DNA from: Gilliamella bombicola
GTDB taxonomy: Bacteria; Pseudomonadota; Gammaproteobacteria; Enterobacterales; Orbaceae
DNA length: 42,121 nucleotides
Reading direction: 5' to 3'
Assembly: GCF_900094945.1 (NCBI RefSeq)
Contig: NZ_FMAQ01000016.1
Span: 1-42,121 of the forward strand
The notes under the pieces were generated by a model, which worked only from the letters and a program-made list of their open reading frames with translations, did not search any database and was not told the origin of the DNA. Shown here piece after piece: positions 27,358-37,289 of this stretch. Position 1 is the stretch's first letter, and every line of letters starts with the position of its first letter. Made by a program: the position numbers and the translations under genes.

Positions 27358-28338
27358 ATGATGCGTAATTCTATTATTAAGTTTTGCATACTAATGAGTT
27401 TATCATTAGTAACATTTTGTTCTTTTGCTGACTCTAAGACGGAACAAAAATTTGTAGCCATTACGGCCATCGTTGAACACCCAGCATTAGACAATGTACG
27501 TAAAGGAGTTGAAGATGAGTTAAAAGATAACGGTTATATTAATGGTGAAAATTTAAAATTACAGTTTGCTAGCGCGCAAGGAACTAGCGCAAATGCGGCA
27601 CAAATTGCCAAACAATTTGCTGCCAGTAAGCCTGATGTTATCGTCGGTATTGCAACCCCAAGTACACAAGCTTTAGTTGCCGCAACAAAACGTACTCCTA
27701 TCGTTTTTACAGCGGTAACAGATCCTGTTGCAGCAAAATTAATCCCAAGTTGGGAAGCATCAAAAACAAATGTAACAGGTGTTTCAGATGCCTTGTCTCT
27801 TGATTCTCAAATCGACATGATGCTAAAAATTAAACCTGATACTAAAAATATCGGTTATATTTACAGTCCAAGTGAAGTAAATTCCACAATTGTACTTAAA
27901 GAGTTACAAACCGCACTTGAAAAGCGCAATATAAAAATTACAGCAGTACCAGCACCACGAACATCAGATATATCAACCGCTGCTCGAAGTTTAAAAGGTA
28001 AAGTTGATTTAATCTATACTACAACAGATAATAACGTGGTTTCGGCTTATGAAGCTTTAGCAAAAGTGGCAAACGAAAGTAAAATCCCTCTAATTGCGTC
28101 AGATCCTGATTCAGCAGAACGAGGGGCAATTGCTGCTTTAGGTATGAGTTATTATGATCTTGGACGACAAGCTGGTAAAATTGTTATCCGCATACTTAAT
28201 GGCGAAAAACCAGGAGATATTCCCCCACAAGTGGGCAATATCACTCAACTCACAATTAACAAAAAAGCAGCTGAACGACAAGGTGTTACCTTATCTGAAG
28301 AGGTATTAAAGTCAGCCGCAAAAATTGTTGAAAAATAA
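27358..28338 (+). CDS. ABC transporter substrate-binding protein (PF04392-type, TrpX-like), copy 2
   Basis: This 326-residue protein is parallel to the preceding gene over its whole length, sharing VAITAIVEHP, NAAQIAKQFAASKPDVIV, GYIYSPSEVNS, KGKVDLIYTTTDNNVVSAYE and RGAIAALGMSYYDLGRQ. A signal peptide ends FCSFA before DSKTE. I start at ATG 27358 with ACAGGA ahead; the longer frame from 27256 is AT-rich and lacks a ribosome site. It is followed by the permease and ATPase, so this copy is the more direct part of the transport operon. The first copy may bind a different ligand or provide extra capacity. Confidence 0.88.
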   Translation: MMRNSIIKFCILMSLSLVTFCSFADSKTEQKFVAITAIVEHPALDNVRKGVEDELKDNGYINGENLKLQFASAQGTSANAAQIAKQFAASKPDVIVGIATPSTQALVAATKRTPIVFTAVTDPVAAKLIPSWEASKTNVTGVSDALSLDSQIDMMLKIKPDTKNIGYIYSPSEVNSTIVLKELQTALEKRNIKITAVPAPRTSDISTAARSLKGKVDLIYTTTDNNVVSAYEALAKVANESKIPLIASDPDSAERGAIAALGMSYYDLGRQAGKIVIRILNGEKPGDIPPQVGNITQLTINKKAAERQGVTLSEEVLKSAAKIVEK

Positions 28339-28365
28339 TTTTTAATTTTTACTCTTTTATCATTA

Positions 28366-28385
28366 AACCGCCAATCTTGGCGGTT
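28366..28385 (+). other. Hairpin between binding-protein and permease genes
   Basis: AACCGCCA (28366-28373) pairs perfectly with TGGCGGTT (28378-28385) around ATCT, just upstream of the permease start. Such hairpins often stabilise or attenuate mRNA so that the binding protein is made in excess over membrane components. Confidence 0.5.
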
Positions 28386-28392
28386 AACTTTA

Positions 28393-29337
28393 ATGGATTT
28401 TTTAATGTCTTTTGAATTTTTATTAGGCTCAACCGAAATTGGCCTTATTTATGCACTGGTTAGCTTGGGTGTATTTATATCATTCCGTTTACTAGATTTT
28501 CCCGATCTTACTGCTGATGGGAGTTTCCCTCTGGGTGGGGCGGTATGTGGAGTATTTATCTATATCGGCGCTGATCCTTGGATGGCGACATTCCTTGGCA
28601 TGTTTGCAGGTTGCCTTGCTGGCGCCATGACAGGATTTTTATATGTAAAACTAAATATATTACAACTACTTGCTAGTATTATTGTGATGATGGGACTTTA
28701 CTCAATAAACCTAAGAATTTTAGGGGTTGGGCACTATGTCATGAACGAAGCGAATAGAATTGTAGGTACACCAAACCTATCATTGCTGGGTTCTGATACG
28801 ATTTTCTCATCACTTCCTTTTGATGAATCTATTGCACAATACTTGATAATATTAGGGTTTGTAATTGTATTTTGGATATTACTAAATCTATTTTTAAATA
28901 CCCAAAAAGGACTTGCCTTAAGGGCGACCGGAACTAACCAACGAATGGCAAAATCCCAAGGCATACCAACCGATGGCATTATCATTTTGGGAATGGCGAT
29001 CTCAAATGGTTTAATTGCGCTTGGCGGCTCGTTATTTGTACAGACGCAAGGAAGTGCCGATATTACTATCGGTGTTGGCACTATCGTTATTGGTCTGGCA
29101 TCAATTATACTCGGTGAAAGCATCTTCCCAACAAAACGAATTTGGTCGATTATGTTTGCGATCATTTTGGGCTCTATTTTGTACCGTTTATTTATTGCTT
29201 TTGCATTAAGTAACGAATCCCTAAAAAGTATCGGTGTTGGAACAGAAGATCTCAATATTATCACCGCATTATTAATGGTATTAGCACTTGTTTTACCAAA
29301 ACAACTAAAAAAACTCTCGAAAAACAGAGGAAAGTAA
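28393..29337 (+). CDS. ABC transporter permease (BPD_transp_2, TrpY-like)
   Basis: This 314-residue inner-membrane protein has about eight to nine hydrophobic segments. It opens with EIGLIYALVSLGVFISFRLLDF-type sequence and continues with DLTADGSFPLGGAV, both characteristic of the TrpY/branched-chain-type permease group. GLALRATGTNQRMAKSQGI in the middle is the cytoplasmic coupling loop for the ATPase. An ATG at 28405 (MSFEF) is an alternative start. It follows the second binding protein after 54 nt and precedes the ATPase by 2 nt. As the only permease here it presumably homodimerises. Confidence 0.88.
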   Translation: MDFLMSFEFLLGSTEIGLIYALVSLGVFISFRLLDFPDLTADGSFPLGGAVCGVFIYIGADPWMATFLGMFAGCLAGAMTGFLYVKLNILQLLASIIVMMGLYSINLRILGVGHYVMNEANRIVGTPNLSLLGSDTIFSSLPFDESIAQYLIILGFVIVFWILLNLFLNTQKGLALRATGTNQRMAKSQGIPTDGIIILGMAISNGLIALGGSLFVQTQGSADITIGVGTIVIGLASIILGESIFPTKRIWSIMFAIILGSILYRLFIAFALSNESLKSIGVGTEDLNIITALLMVLALVLPKQLKKLSKNRGK

Positions 29338-29339
29338 AC

Positions 29340-30134
29340 ATGATTAAAGCAGAACAATTACAATTAACCTTTAATCAAGGTACTCCGATTGAAAATCATG
29401 TATTGCGAGGGTTAAACCTTAACATCAGTGAAGGAGAATTTGTCACTATCATAGGCAGTAACGGTGCAGGTAAGAGCTCGTTACTCAATGCAATTAGTGG
29501 CGATTTACTGACTGATTCTGGTCGTATTACGATTAATGATAAAAATGTCACTCGCTGGCCAGCATGGAAACGAGCCGGCATGGTTGCGCGAGTATTCCAA
29601 GACCCGATGGTTGGAACTTGTGAAAATTTAACGATAGAAGAAAACCTAGCAATTGCTTATAACCGAGGTCATAAATTCACATTATTCCCAGCACTTAACC
29701 GTAAAGCACGATCGATCTTTAAAGAAAAGCTAGCAACATTAAACCTAGGCCTTGAAAATCGATTAACGGACATGATGGGGCTGCTTTCTGGTGGACAAAG
29801 GCAAGCTGTTAGCTTATTAATGTCAACGTTACAACCGTCTAAAATACTACTTCTAGATGAACACACAGCCGCACTGGATCCTAAAACCGCACAATTTGTT
29901 TTAGATTTAACCGATCAAATCGTTTCACAAAACAAATTAACAACGATGATGGTTACCCACTCAATGAAACAAGCCTTAGAATATGGCACCCGAACTGTCA
30001 TGCTTCACCAAGGCCAAGTGGTACTTGATGTATCGGGCGAAGAGCGCGCTAAATTAACCGTCACCGATCTCTTAGCCATGTTTGAACAAACACGTGGTGA
30101 AAAAGTCACCGATGATGCTTTACTTTTAGGTTAA
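29340..30134 (+). CDS. ABC transporter ATP-binding protein (TrpZ-like)
   Basis: This 264-residue ATPase powers the importer. Walker A is GSNGAGKSS (39-47), the signature LSGGQRQ (149-155), Walker B ILLLDEH (169-175) with AALD (177-180), and the switch histidine lies in VTHS. His follows the catalytic Glu of Walker B (DEH) as in related amino-acid importers. GAGGAAA precedes the ATG. It closes the operon, with a strong bidirectional terminator just after. Confidence 0.93.
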   Translation: MIKAEQLQLTFNQGTPIENHVLRGLNLNISEGEFVTIIGSNGAGKSSLLNAISGDLLTDSGRITINDKNVTRWPAWKRAGMVARVFQDPMVGTCENLTIEENLAIAYNRGHKFTLFPALNRKARSIFKEKLATLNLGLENRLTDMMGLLSGGQRQAVSLLMSTLQPSKILLLDEHTAALDPKTAQFVLDLTDQIVSQNKLTTMMVTHSMKQALEYGTRTVMLHQGQVVLDVSGEERAKLTVTDLLAMFEQTRGEKVTDDALLLG

Positions 30135-30143
30135 TGATCATAA

Positions 30144-30176
30144 AAAAGCAATATTTCTGATAGAAATATTGCTTTT
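30144..30176. terminator. Bidirectional terminator
   Basis: AAAAGCAATATTTC (30144-30157) pairs perfectly with GAAATATTGCTTTT (30163-30176) around a 5-nt loop. A on one side and T on the other make it work for both the ABC operon and the convergent phosphatase gene. Confidence 0.88.
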
Positions 30177-30204
30177 GAACTCTTGTAATCAGCTCCATTA
30201 CAGC

Positions 30205-31554
30205 TTAATCTTTTGTCGCTTGCAGCGGAATATTTCCTAGACCTAATTTATTGAGCTTATCTATATAAAATTGCTTCATGTCACTCCAACGATAATAAGG
30301 ATAATCTGCTGATTTTATAGGTAGATGCACTTCACGTTCGTTCAATAATACTTTCACTAATATAGGCTGATTTGCTTGTTTACTTTTATAAAAAATCCAT
30401 TGAATATTGGCACCCATAGGAATAATTTTATCAGCTTGCCAAACAGAATAATAATCAAAAATGGAATCAGCAGTAGTAGCTGTACCTTCAATTTCAAGTA
30501 AAGTAGCTAAAGGTGAAACGGTTTCAGCATGAGCAAAACGTAAATTAGCATCAATATTATTATTTTCTATAGCAATATCAGCAGTATTTAACATATCCCA
30601 CAACAAGGGTGCTGCAATTTTTATTTGGATACCATTTGCATCAAAAGCAGGGCCGATTTCTAGATAATTTTTAGCCGAAACAACTGTATTCAACCATGCA
30701 TTTTCATCGTTCGAGAAATACGGATTAAAGTCAAGGCTATTATCCTTTAATACTTGAGGCGAAAATGCCTGTAACTCTTGATATAATTGATAAATCGAAA
30801 TCACAAAATCCCGTGTTTTTACTGATGATTTATCGACGACCTCAATACCATTATCTAACTTTTCGATAAAATCATGAGTAAAGATTTTTTTTACTACTTC
30901 TTCGCTTATTTGCTCTGTTTTAGAAGCCATTTCTACTGATTTCACCGCATTTTTAACTGCTTTACTTTGTTTATATTCATCATAAGCAGGTGAATAATCA
31001 AAAAAACGCAATAAAATTTGCTGATCTTCGGGTTGCTGAGTAACTTGGATATATGGATATTTAGATTTGAAAGATTCAACAAAAATTTCTGCGGTTTCTT
31101 TTGCTCGTGGTGAGCGAGATGAAACGACATCAATTCTATTTCCTCTAAAAACAGTTGGATTATTCTTTTGCATACGCTGGCTAATCAAGGCAATATCTTT
31201 ACGACCAAGCTCGGTAAGCTCACCATAATGATGTTTATTTAGTTCAGCAATGCGAATTATTTGCTTAAATAAATCCTTACCAAGGTCTGTCAATTGATCT
31301 TGCTTTGCAGCCATTAACAAAATTTGATAAGCAATATCTTCATATTTGGGCTTACTAATATAACGAGAGCCATGTCGCCCAACATGATCAATGTAAAAAG
31401 CTATATACCCTGTTGGAGCAGGGATAATCTTGTGCTCGGCATCATATTGATAAGCAGTTTTAGAACCCACAATCATTAGTTGTTGAGCAAAACTTATGGA
31501 AGAAAACGCATATAACAAAATAGTAAACAATTTACGAAAACGTACCATAATCAT
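30205..31554 (-). CDS. Exported histidine-type phosphatase, MINPP/phytase-like
   Basis: This 449-residue enzyme belongs to histidine phosphatase clade 2. After a signal peptide (residues 1-23, ending ISFA before QQL) it has the catalytic RHGSR motif (60-64). Near residue 342 it has HAE, the proton-donor motif of multiple inositol polyphosphate phosphatases, instead of the HD of AppA-type phytases. SSRSPRAKETAEIF (about 145-158) is the usual second active-site helix. It may release phosphate from inositol phosphates or other phosphomonoesters in the periplasm; the substrate is inferred. I start at the ATG preceded by GGGAG at 8 nt; the frame could open 11 codons earlier. It stands alone between two transport loci. 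Confidence 0.8.
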   Translation of the reverse strand: MIMVRFRKLFTILLYAFSSISFAQQLMIVGSKTAYQYDAEHKIIPAPTGYIAFYIDHVGRHGSRYISKPKYEDIAYQILLMAAKQDQLTDLGKDLFKQIIRIAELNKHHYGELTELGRKDIALISQRMQKNNPTVFRGNRIDVVSSRSPRAKETAEIFVESFKSKYPYIQVTQQPEDQQILLRFFDYSPAYDEYKQSKAVKNAVKSVEMASKTEQISEEVVKKIFTHDFIEKLDNGIEVVDKSSVKTRDFVISIYQLYQELQAFSPQVLKDNSLDFNPYFSNDENAWLNTVVSAKNYLEIGPAFDANGIQIKIAAPLLWDMLNTADIAIENNNIDANLRFAHAETVSPLATLLEIEGTATTADSIFDYYSVWQADKIIPMGANIQWIFYKSKQANQPILVKVLLNEREVHLPIKSADYPYYRWSDMKQFYIDKLNKLGLGNIPLQATKD

Positions 31555-31787
31555 ACGTTTTTCTCCCATTGCCATTGAAATAAACAACCTAATATACCAT
31601 TAAAAAGAGTCTAAATATCAATATTTACATTGTAGATTAACATTAAGAATGTAGCTTTAATTAAACTCTATCTATAAATAAATTTCACAAAAAAAGATGA
31701 TTATTTTCATAACACTCTTTTATTTTTCGTAAAAAAGATTATCTTATTAGTCACTCAACACAACTTCCCTTTAATTGATTAAACACA

Positions 31788-33461
31788 ATGAAATTATATG
31801 GCCTTTCTGGTACCAAAATTAGCTGTGCACTGATATCAGCATGTATAAATACCCCTTACAACATCCCCCGTTTTATTAAAGACTTAATAGCTGGCATAAC
31901 CGTTGGTATTATTGCTATCCCACTTGCAATGGCATTGGCAATCGCTAGCGGTGTACCACCACAGCATGGCCTATACACAGCCATTATCGCGGGTTTGGTG
32001 ATTGCATTAACGGGGGGCTCTCGTTTTAGTGTTTCTGGCCCGACAGCAGCATTTGTGGTTATTTTATACCCGGTGTCATTACAATATGGATTATCTGGAT
32101 TACTAATTGCTACCTTATTGTCGGGTATATTCCTTATTTTTATGGGCATGGCTCGATTAGGTCGATTAATAGAATATATTCCACTCCCTGTTGTATTAGG
32201 CTTCACTTCGGGCATTGCCATCACTATTGCCACCATGCAAATTAAAGATTTTTTTGGCTTAACGCTCGAACATATGCCTGAAAGTTATATTAGCAAAGTC
32301 ATTGAATTAACAAAAACTCTACCAACTATCAATATCGCTGACACCATTGTTGGATTTGTCACACTGATGATATTAATTGCATGGCCAAAGCTTAAAGTAA
32401 AAATACCGGGGCACCTACCTGCACTCATTGCTGGTGTGATTATCATGTTTATTTTTAATCAATTTGGCTACCAAATTGAAACAATTGGCTCACGATTTAC
32501 CTACACAATGGCTGATAATACCATAGGGCACGGTATTCCATCAGTGCTACCAGAATTTTCTGTACCGTGGCTTCATACCGAATTTAATTGGGATTGGTCA
32601 ATGCTCACAGCCCTATTACCTATTTCGCTGACCATGGCAATGTTATGTGCAATTGAATCGTTATTGTGCGCAGTAGTATTAGACGAAATGACACACACCA
32701 AACACCACTCAAATAGTGAACTTATTGGCCAAGGTTTAGGTAATATCATTGCCCCATTTTTTGGTGGCATATCAGCAACAGCAGCCATCGCAAGATCGGC
32801 AGCAAATGTCAAAGCGGGTGCGACCTCCCCTATTGCTGCTGTTTTGCATTCATTGGTTGTGTTACTTGCACTTATTTGCTTTGCACCAGTGTTATCGTTC
32901 ATTCCACTATCAGCGATGGCTGCTTTATTACTTATAGTGGCATGGAACATGAGTGCAGTTCAACGCGTCATTTACATCATTAAATGCGCCCCCAAAGACG
33001 ATATTTTAATTATGCTTATTTGCATGTCGCTAACGGTACTATTTGATATGGTGATTGCAATTACAGTTGGAATAGTGCTTGCATCAATTTTATTTATGCG
33101 CCGTATAGCTCGAATGACCCGCTTAGTTGAACTAAACCAAAGCAACGATAAAACCCTTGCATTACGAATTAACGGCCCACTCTTTTTTGCAGCCGCTGAA
33201 CGTACTTTTTCAGAAATATATCAAAAAATAAATGGTTATAAACACATTGTATTACAATGGGATGCTGTGCCTATTCTTGATGCTGGTGGGCTCAATGCTT
33301 TAATACATTTTATTGATGAACTCCCTGAACATGTCGATTTATCGATTTGCGAGTTACAATTTCAACCATTAAAAACTCTTGCTCGAGCCAAAGTAGTGCC
33401 AACATCTAACAAAATCATGTTCTATTCAACATTAGAAGAAGCACTGAAAGATAAAGATTAA
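31788..33461 (+). CDS. dauA: C4-dicarboxylate transporter DauA (SulP family)
   Basis: DauA (YchM) imports succinate and other C4-dicarboxylates in E. coli and belongs to the SLC26/SulP family. The 557 residues match it closely: [40 protein letters not shown] and [20 protein letters not shown] mark the membrane domain. A cytoplasmic STAS domain (about 440-557) has the [12 protein letters not shown] phosphorylation-loop region. No strong ribosome site precedes the ATG. Other SulP members carry sulfate or bicarbonate, but the overall match favours DauA. It would feed dicarboxylates to the anaerobic metabolism suggested by the formate dehydrogenase operon. Confidence 0.9.
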   Translation: MKLYGLSGTKISCALISACINTPYNIPRFIKDLIAGITVGIIAIPLAMALAIASGVPPQHGLYTAIIAGLVIALTGGSRFSVSGPTAAFVVILYPVSLQYGLSGLLIATLLSGIFLIFMGMARLGRLIEYIPLPVVLGFTSGIAITIATMQIKDFFGLTLEHMPESYISKVIELTKTLPTINIADTIVGFVTLMILIAWPKLKVKIPGHLPALIAGVIIMFIFNQFGYQIETIGSRFTYTMADNTIGHGIPSVLPEFSVPWLHTEFNWDWSMLTALLPISLTMAMLCAIESLLCAVVLDEMTHTKHHSNSELIGQGLGNIIAPFFGGISATAAIARSAANVKAGATSPIAAVLHSLVVLLALICFAPVLSFIPLSAMAALLLIVAWNMSAVQRVIYIIKCAPKDDILIMLICMSLTVLFDMVIAITVGIVLASILFMRRIARMTRLVELNQSNDKTLALRINGPLFFAAAERTFSEIYQKINGYKHIVLQWDAVPILDAGGLNALIHFIDELPEHVDLSICELQFQPLKTLARAKVVPTSNKIMFYSTLEEALKDKD

Positions 33462-33490
33462 TTTTAAATTTAGTCTTATCATATTTACTA

Positions 33491-33540
33491 ATTTATTGCA
33501 CAGTCAAATTTTCAACAAAAATAACGACTGTGTAATAAAT
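33491..33540 (+). other. 15-bp inverted repeat downstream of dauA
   Basis: ATTTATTGCACAGTC (33491-33505) pairs with GACTGTGTAATAAAT (33526-33540), with one G-U pair, around a 20-nt loop. A few As and Ts follow but no proper T run. It probably helps end or stabilise the dauA message. Confidence 0.5.
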
Positions 33541-33651
33541 TAAAACTTCAAGACCTTTCTTTTTATTTTCTAATCACTATTAGCAAGCGCATAGGTTTTA
33601 AAATTTTTTAATTTAAAACCCAAAATTAACTTATAAAAACAGGGAAATAAC

Positions 33652-34206
33652 ATGATATCTAACGAAAACAAGCTACAAAGTCTTAAACAAAAATCAAGTT
33701 GGTTTATTTTAATCGGTGTTATTTTAATTGTATTGGGGTGCTTAGCATTAGGTTATCAGTTTATCGCTACCGTCTTTTCTGTCTATTTTATTGGCTCATT
33801 AATATTAATTGCAGGGATCGCTCAAGCGTTACATTCATTTAATATTAAAAGCTTTGGCCAATCTGCTTTATGGGCAGTAATGGGGATTTTATACATTTTG
33901 ATAGGCTTGATGTCGTTTTTCCAACCAATTGCGGTTTCATCAGCTTTAACGTTAGTCATTTCATTCTTATTACTGATGAGTGGTTTTACTCAATTATTTG
34001 CAGCGCTAAATAATCGTAATTTACCTCGCTGGGGATGGATTTTAACCTCTGCCATTATTACACTTATTTTAGGCTTTATGATTATCATGGGGTGGCCATA
34101 TGACAGCCTTTGGGTATTAGGCATGTTTTTAGGTATCGACCTTATCTTCCAAGGTTGGGCTTATGTTGCTATTGGATTTGCAATTAAAGCGGTAAATAAT
34201 AAATAA
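33652..34206 (+). CDS. HdeD-family membrane protein
   Basis: This 184-residue protein consists of six evenly spaced membrane helices. It has the family's G-x-x-L-I-x-x-G-x-x-x-x-x-H (here GSLILIAGIAQALHSF) and the closing GIDLIFQGWAYV motif, which places it in the HdeD/DUF308 family. HdeD is linked to acid resistance at high cell density in E. coli, but the biochemical role is unknown and the family is broad. CAGGGAA precedes the start. It lies alone, about 190 nt after dauA. Confidence 0.85.
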   Translation: MISNENKLQSLKQKSSWFILIGVILIVLGCLALGYQFIATVFSVYFIGSLILIAGIAQALHSFNIKSFGQSALWAVMGILYILIGLMSFFQPIAVSSALTLVISFLLLMSGFTQLFAALNNRNLPRWGWILTSAIITLILGFMIIMGWPYDSLWVLGMFLGIDLIFQGWAYVAIGFAIKAVNNK

Positions 34207-34214
34207 ATCATGCC

Positions 34215-34281
34215 ATTGCTCACAATCAAGTGGCGGTACTTTTAGCAGTCTGGCACACGGTTACTACTTATTGTGAGCAAT
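34215..34281. other. Long hairpin between hdeD-like gene and rsgA
   Basis: ATTGCTCACAAT (34215-34226) and ATTGTGAGCAAT (34270-34281) are perfect 12-bp inverted arms. Inside them AAGTGG (34228-34233) pairs with CTACTT (34264-34269) after one bulged base, giving an 18-bp stem with a loop of about 30 nt. It lies between convergent genes. No T run follows, and I find no flanking target duplication. It may be a terminator-like element or a palindromic repeat. Confidence 0.5.
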
Positions 34282-34323
34282 CATTCATGAACATAATAAC
34301 TTAATTGCAACAAACAATATGCC

Positions 34324-34346
34324 AAAAGCCACTACTTATAGCTTTT
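34324..34346 (-). terminator. Short hairpin overlapping the rsgA stop
   Basis: On the minus strand AAAAGC (34341-34346) pairs with GCTTTT (34324-34329) across the rsgA stop codon, followed by GGC. It is weak as a terminator. Confidence 0.3.
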
Positions 34347-35360
34347 ATTGGTTTTTGCTTTAACTTCTTGCATTGACTGCAAAATTCGATGATAGTTATC
34401 TAACCTTGATTGAGCAATTTCACCATCTTGCACGGCTTTTTGTAATAAACATCCTGGTGTGTCAAGATGATTACAATCACGAAAGTGGCAACCACCTAAA
34501 TAATTATTAAATTCTTTAAAACCACTAATCACTTGCTCCGGCTCTAAGTGCCATAAACCAAATTCACGGATACCTGGTGAATCAATAATATCGCCACCAT
34601 TTGGTAAATGGTAAAGCTTTGATGAGGTTGTGGTGTGTTGACCAAGTCCTGATATTCCCGAAATATCCCCAATCATTGCTGATTGTGATTGATGAGGTAA
34701 CAGTAAATTAATAATACTTGATTTACCCACGCCTGACTGCCCAACTAAAATAGAAATCTTACCTTGCAAGATATCTTGTAATACCGCAATACCTTGTTGA
34801 TGCTGGCATGAAACATACAACACTTGATAACCAATTTTGGTATAAATCGCCAATTGTTTTTCAACATCAGCGCGTTGCTGATCATTGAGTAAATCAATCT
34901 TGTTTAAAACAATAATGGGTTGTATATCCGTACTTTCACAAGCTACTAAATAGCGATCGATAATATTTAGTGATAGTTCTGGCAAAACAGCCGAAATAAT
35001 CACGATTTGATCAACATTTGCGGCAACAGGTTTAACACCATCATAAAAATCAGGCCGAACAAGTTCAGAATGCCGAGGATGAACCGCTTCAATGATGCCA
35101 TTGGTGTTCGGCTCTAAACTTTCGCGCCACAAAACTTTATCGCCAGTGACTAACGACGGTAACGTGCGCCGAATACTACAACGATAAATAAGGCCGGCAT
35201 CATCTTCGACATCCGCCGATTTACCAAAACGACTTATCACCACACCATCACGAGGGGATGAAAAATTTGATAGACTTTCATCTTGTTTTATAACTAATCG
35301 TTGCTGGTGTTTTGCCGCTACGCGCCTTTTTTGATTTTGGGAGAGTTGATTTTTTGCCAT
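34332..35360 (-). CDS. rsgA: Small ribosomal subunit biogenesis GTPase RsgA
   Basis: RsgA is a circularly permuted GTPase that helps late maturation of the 30S subunit. Its order G4-G1-G3 is clear: NKID (153-156), GQSGVGKSS (207-215), DSPG (260-263). An OB fold occupies the N-terminal part, and a C-terminal zinc motif has Cys291, Cys296, His298 and Cys304. I start at the Met of [10 protein letters not shown], as in the family; a Met three codons earlier (35369) is also possible. rsgA and orn are divergent with about 80 nt between starts, the same arrangement as in E. coli. Confidence 0.95.
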   Translation of the reverse strand: MAKNQLSQNQKRRVAAKHQQRLVIKQDESLSNFSSPRDGVVISRFGKSADVEDDAGLIYRCSIRRTLPSLVTGDKVLWRESLEPNTNGIIEAVHPRHSELVRPDFYDGVKPVAANVDQIVIISAVLPELSLNIIDRYLVACESTDIQPIIVLNKIDLLNDQQRADVEKQLAIYTKIGYQVLYVSCQHQQGIAVLQDILQGKISILVGQSGVGKSSIINLLLPHQSQSAMIGDISGISGLGQHTTTSSKLYHLPNGGDIIDSPGIREFGLWHLEPEQVISGFKEFNNYLGGCHFRDCNHLDTPGCLLQKAVQDGEIAQSRLDNYHRILQSMQEVKAKTNKSYK

Positions 35361-35439
35361 AGCACTCATTTTTTACTAAAACAGATTGTCAGTTATGCTA
35401 CACTACTCAGTATCAAAAAGAAAATTTCTATCGCAAATT

Positions 35440-36003
35440 ATGAGCAAACAACCACAAATTAACAGCAGTAATCTTATTTGGATCGATCTTGAAATGACAG
35501 GACTTAATCCAACCACTGATCGCATTATTGAAATTGCAACCATTGTTACCGATTCTAATTTAAATATCCTTGCTGAAGGACCGGTCATTGCCGTTCATCA
35601 ATCTGATGAGCAATTAGCATTAATGGATGAGTGGAATCAAAATACTCATGGCAAATCAGGACTCATTGAACGTGTTCGTACAAGTACCATTAGCGAACAA
35701 CAAGCCGAACAACAAACCATCGAATTTTTAAAACAATGGGTACCTGAAAACTGCTCACCGATTTGTGGGAATACTATTGGGCAAGATCGTCGTTTTTTAT
35801 TTAACTATATGCCTAATTTAGAACGTTATTTCCATTATCGTTATTTAGATGTCAGCACAATTAAAGAATTAGCTAAACGCTGGAAGCCTGAAATATTAAA
35901 AGGAATTAGCAAACAGAGTTCGCACCAAGCGCTTGATGATATTCGTGATTCGATTGCCGAACTGGTTTATTATCGCGAGCACTTTTTTGATCTAACCCAA
36001 TAA
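35440..36003 (+). CDS. orn: Oligoribonuclease Orn
   Basis: Orn is a 3'-5' exoribonuclease that degrades di- and very short oligoribonucleotides. The 187 residues show the DEDDh motifs: WIDLEMTGL (Asp16, Glu18), [11 protein letters not shown], and [10 protein letters not shown] with the catalytic His and Asp. I start at ATG 35440, which matches the family N-terminus; the frame extending 18 codons upstream has no counterpart. waaA starts 5 nt after the stop, so the two are co-transcribed. Confidence 0.96.
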   Translation: MSKQPQINSSNLIWIDLEMTGLNPTTDRIIEIATIVTDSNLNILAEGPVIAVHQSDEQLALMDEWNQNTHGKSGLIERVRTSTISEQQAEQQTIEFLKQWVPENCSPICGNTIGQDRRFLFNYMPNLERYFHYRYLDVSTIKELAKRWKPEILKGISKQSSHQALDDIRDSIAELVYYREHFFDLTQ

Positions 36004-36008
36004 TTAGC

Positions 36009-37280
36009 ATGCAAATTTTATATACTGTTTTATTATATTTGATTCAACCCTTGGTTTGGCTAAGGCTACTTTGGCGTAGCTGTAAAGCGCCTGCTTATCG
36101 TAAGCGTTGGCTTGAACGCTATGGTTTTTGCCAAAATAAAGTTGAACCTAACGGTATTTTACTGCATGCCGTATCAGTGGGGGAAACGATTGCCGCTATC
36201 CCACTAATCAAAGCATTGCAACAACAATATCCTAATTTACCTATCACCGTGACCACTATGACGCCAACAGGCTCGGAGCGAGTGAAATCGTTACTCGGTG
36301 ATAGCGTTCATCATGTCTATTTACCTTATGATTTGCCTTGCGCAATAAATCGTTTTTTAAAAACAACTCAGCCCAAATTAGTGATTATTATGGAAACTGA
36401 GCTTTGGCCTAATTTTATTGGTCAGTGTTACAAACGAAATATTCCGCTGATTCTTGCCAACGCCAGATTATCAGAACGATCAGCTAACCGATATCGCAAA
36501 CTAGGACGCGCGATTAGCCATTTACTATCAAAAATTAGCACCGTTGCCGCACAAAATAAGCAAGATGGAGAGCGTTTTATATCACTGGGTTTGCCGAGCG
36601 ATCATTTAGCAATAACCGGCAGTATTAAATTTGATATTGATTTAACTACTCAACAGCAGCAAAAAATCACAACACTAAAACAACAGTGGCAATTAAACCG
36701 CCCTGCCTTTATTGCTGCAAGTACACATAGTGGCGAAGATGAAATCATCTTGTCTGCCTTTGAACGATTATTACAAACATATCCTAATTTGTTATTAATT
36801 CTTGTCCCCCGTCACCCTGAACGCTTTAAAACCGTCGAAAAATTAATTAATGACCGCGGGTTAAATTATATAAACCGCAGTAGCAACCAAGTTCCGACTC
36901 AACAGACGCAAGTTATTTTGGGCGATACAATGGGAGAGTTAATAGAACTTTATGGCATAGCCGATATTGCCTTTGTTGGTGGTAGTTTAGTGAAGCATGG
37001 TGGGCATAACCCATTAGAGCCAGCACTTCACCACATTCCAATCATTAGTGGCGAACACTTTTTCAATTTTAAAGTTATTTGTGAACAGCTCATTTCAGCT
37101 AACGGGATGATCACTTGTGCTAGCTCAGCAGACGCTCTTTATTCAGCGGTTAATGCGCTTTTGGCAAATAAAAGTCATAGTCAGCAAATTGGCGAACAGG
37201 CATATCAAGTATTAAAACAAAATCAAGGGGCACTAGAGCGGCTGCTTAACATTATCAACCATTATCTTTACTCTAAATAA
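36009..37280 (+). CDS. waaA: 3-deoxy-D-manno-octulosonic acid (Kdo) transferase WaaA
   Basis: WaaA adds Kdo from CMP-Kdo to lipid A precursor at the inner membrane. The 423 residues are of normal length. They have a hydrophobic N-terminal anchor (about 1-22), HAVSVGE (catalytic Glu of the GT30 family), TTMTPTGSERV, METELWPN and the nucleotide-binding GGSLVKHGGHNPLEPA block near residues 326-341. Together with plsB it marks a gram-negative outer membrane. It lies 5 nt after orn, and hemH follows within 10 nt, so orn-waaA-hemH form one unit. Confidence 0.94.
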   Translation: MQILYTVLLYLIQPLVWLRLLWRSCKAPAYRKRWLERYGFCQNKVEPNGILLHAVSVGETIAAIPLIKALQQQYPNLPITVTTMTPTGSERVKSLLGDSVHHVYLPYDLPCAINRFLKTTQPKLVIIMETELWPNFIGQCYKRNIPLILANARLSERSANRYRKLGRAISHLLSKISTVAAQNKQDGERFISLGLPSDHLAITGSIKFDIDLTTQQQQKITTLKQQWQLNRPAFIAASTHSGEDEIILSAFERLLQTYPNLLLILVPRHPERFKTVEKLINDRGLNYINRSSNQVPTQQTQVILGDTMGELIELYGIADIAFVGGSLVKHGGHNPLEPALHHIPIISGEHFFNFKVICEQLISANGMITCASSADALYSAVNALLANKSHSQQIGEQAYQVLKQNQGALERLLNIINHYLYSK

Positions 37281-37289
37281 GGATTGCTT

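Noticed and set aside
28734-29357. A 207-codon minus-strand open frame opposite the ABC permease.
   Set aside because: It mirrors the well-supported permease gene, lacks a recognisable domain and has no ribosome site.
31856-32950. Minus-strand frames of about 125 codons opposite dauA.
   Set aside because: They arise from the codon pattern of a strongly conserved gene on the other strand and show no family resemblance.
34215-34281. Possible miniature transposable element with 12-bp terminal inverted repeats.
   Set aside because: No flanking target-site duplication and no second copy visible in the window.
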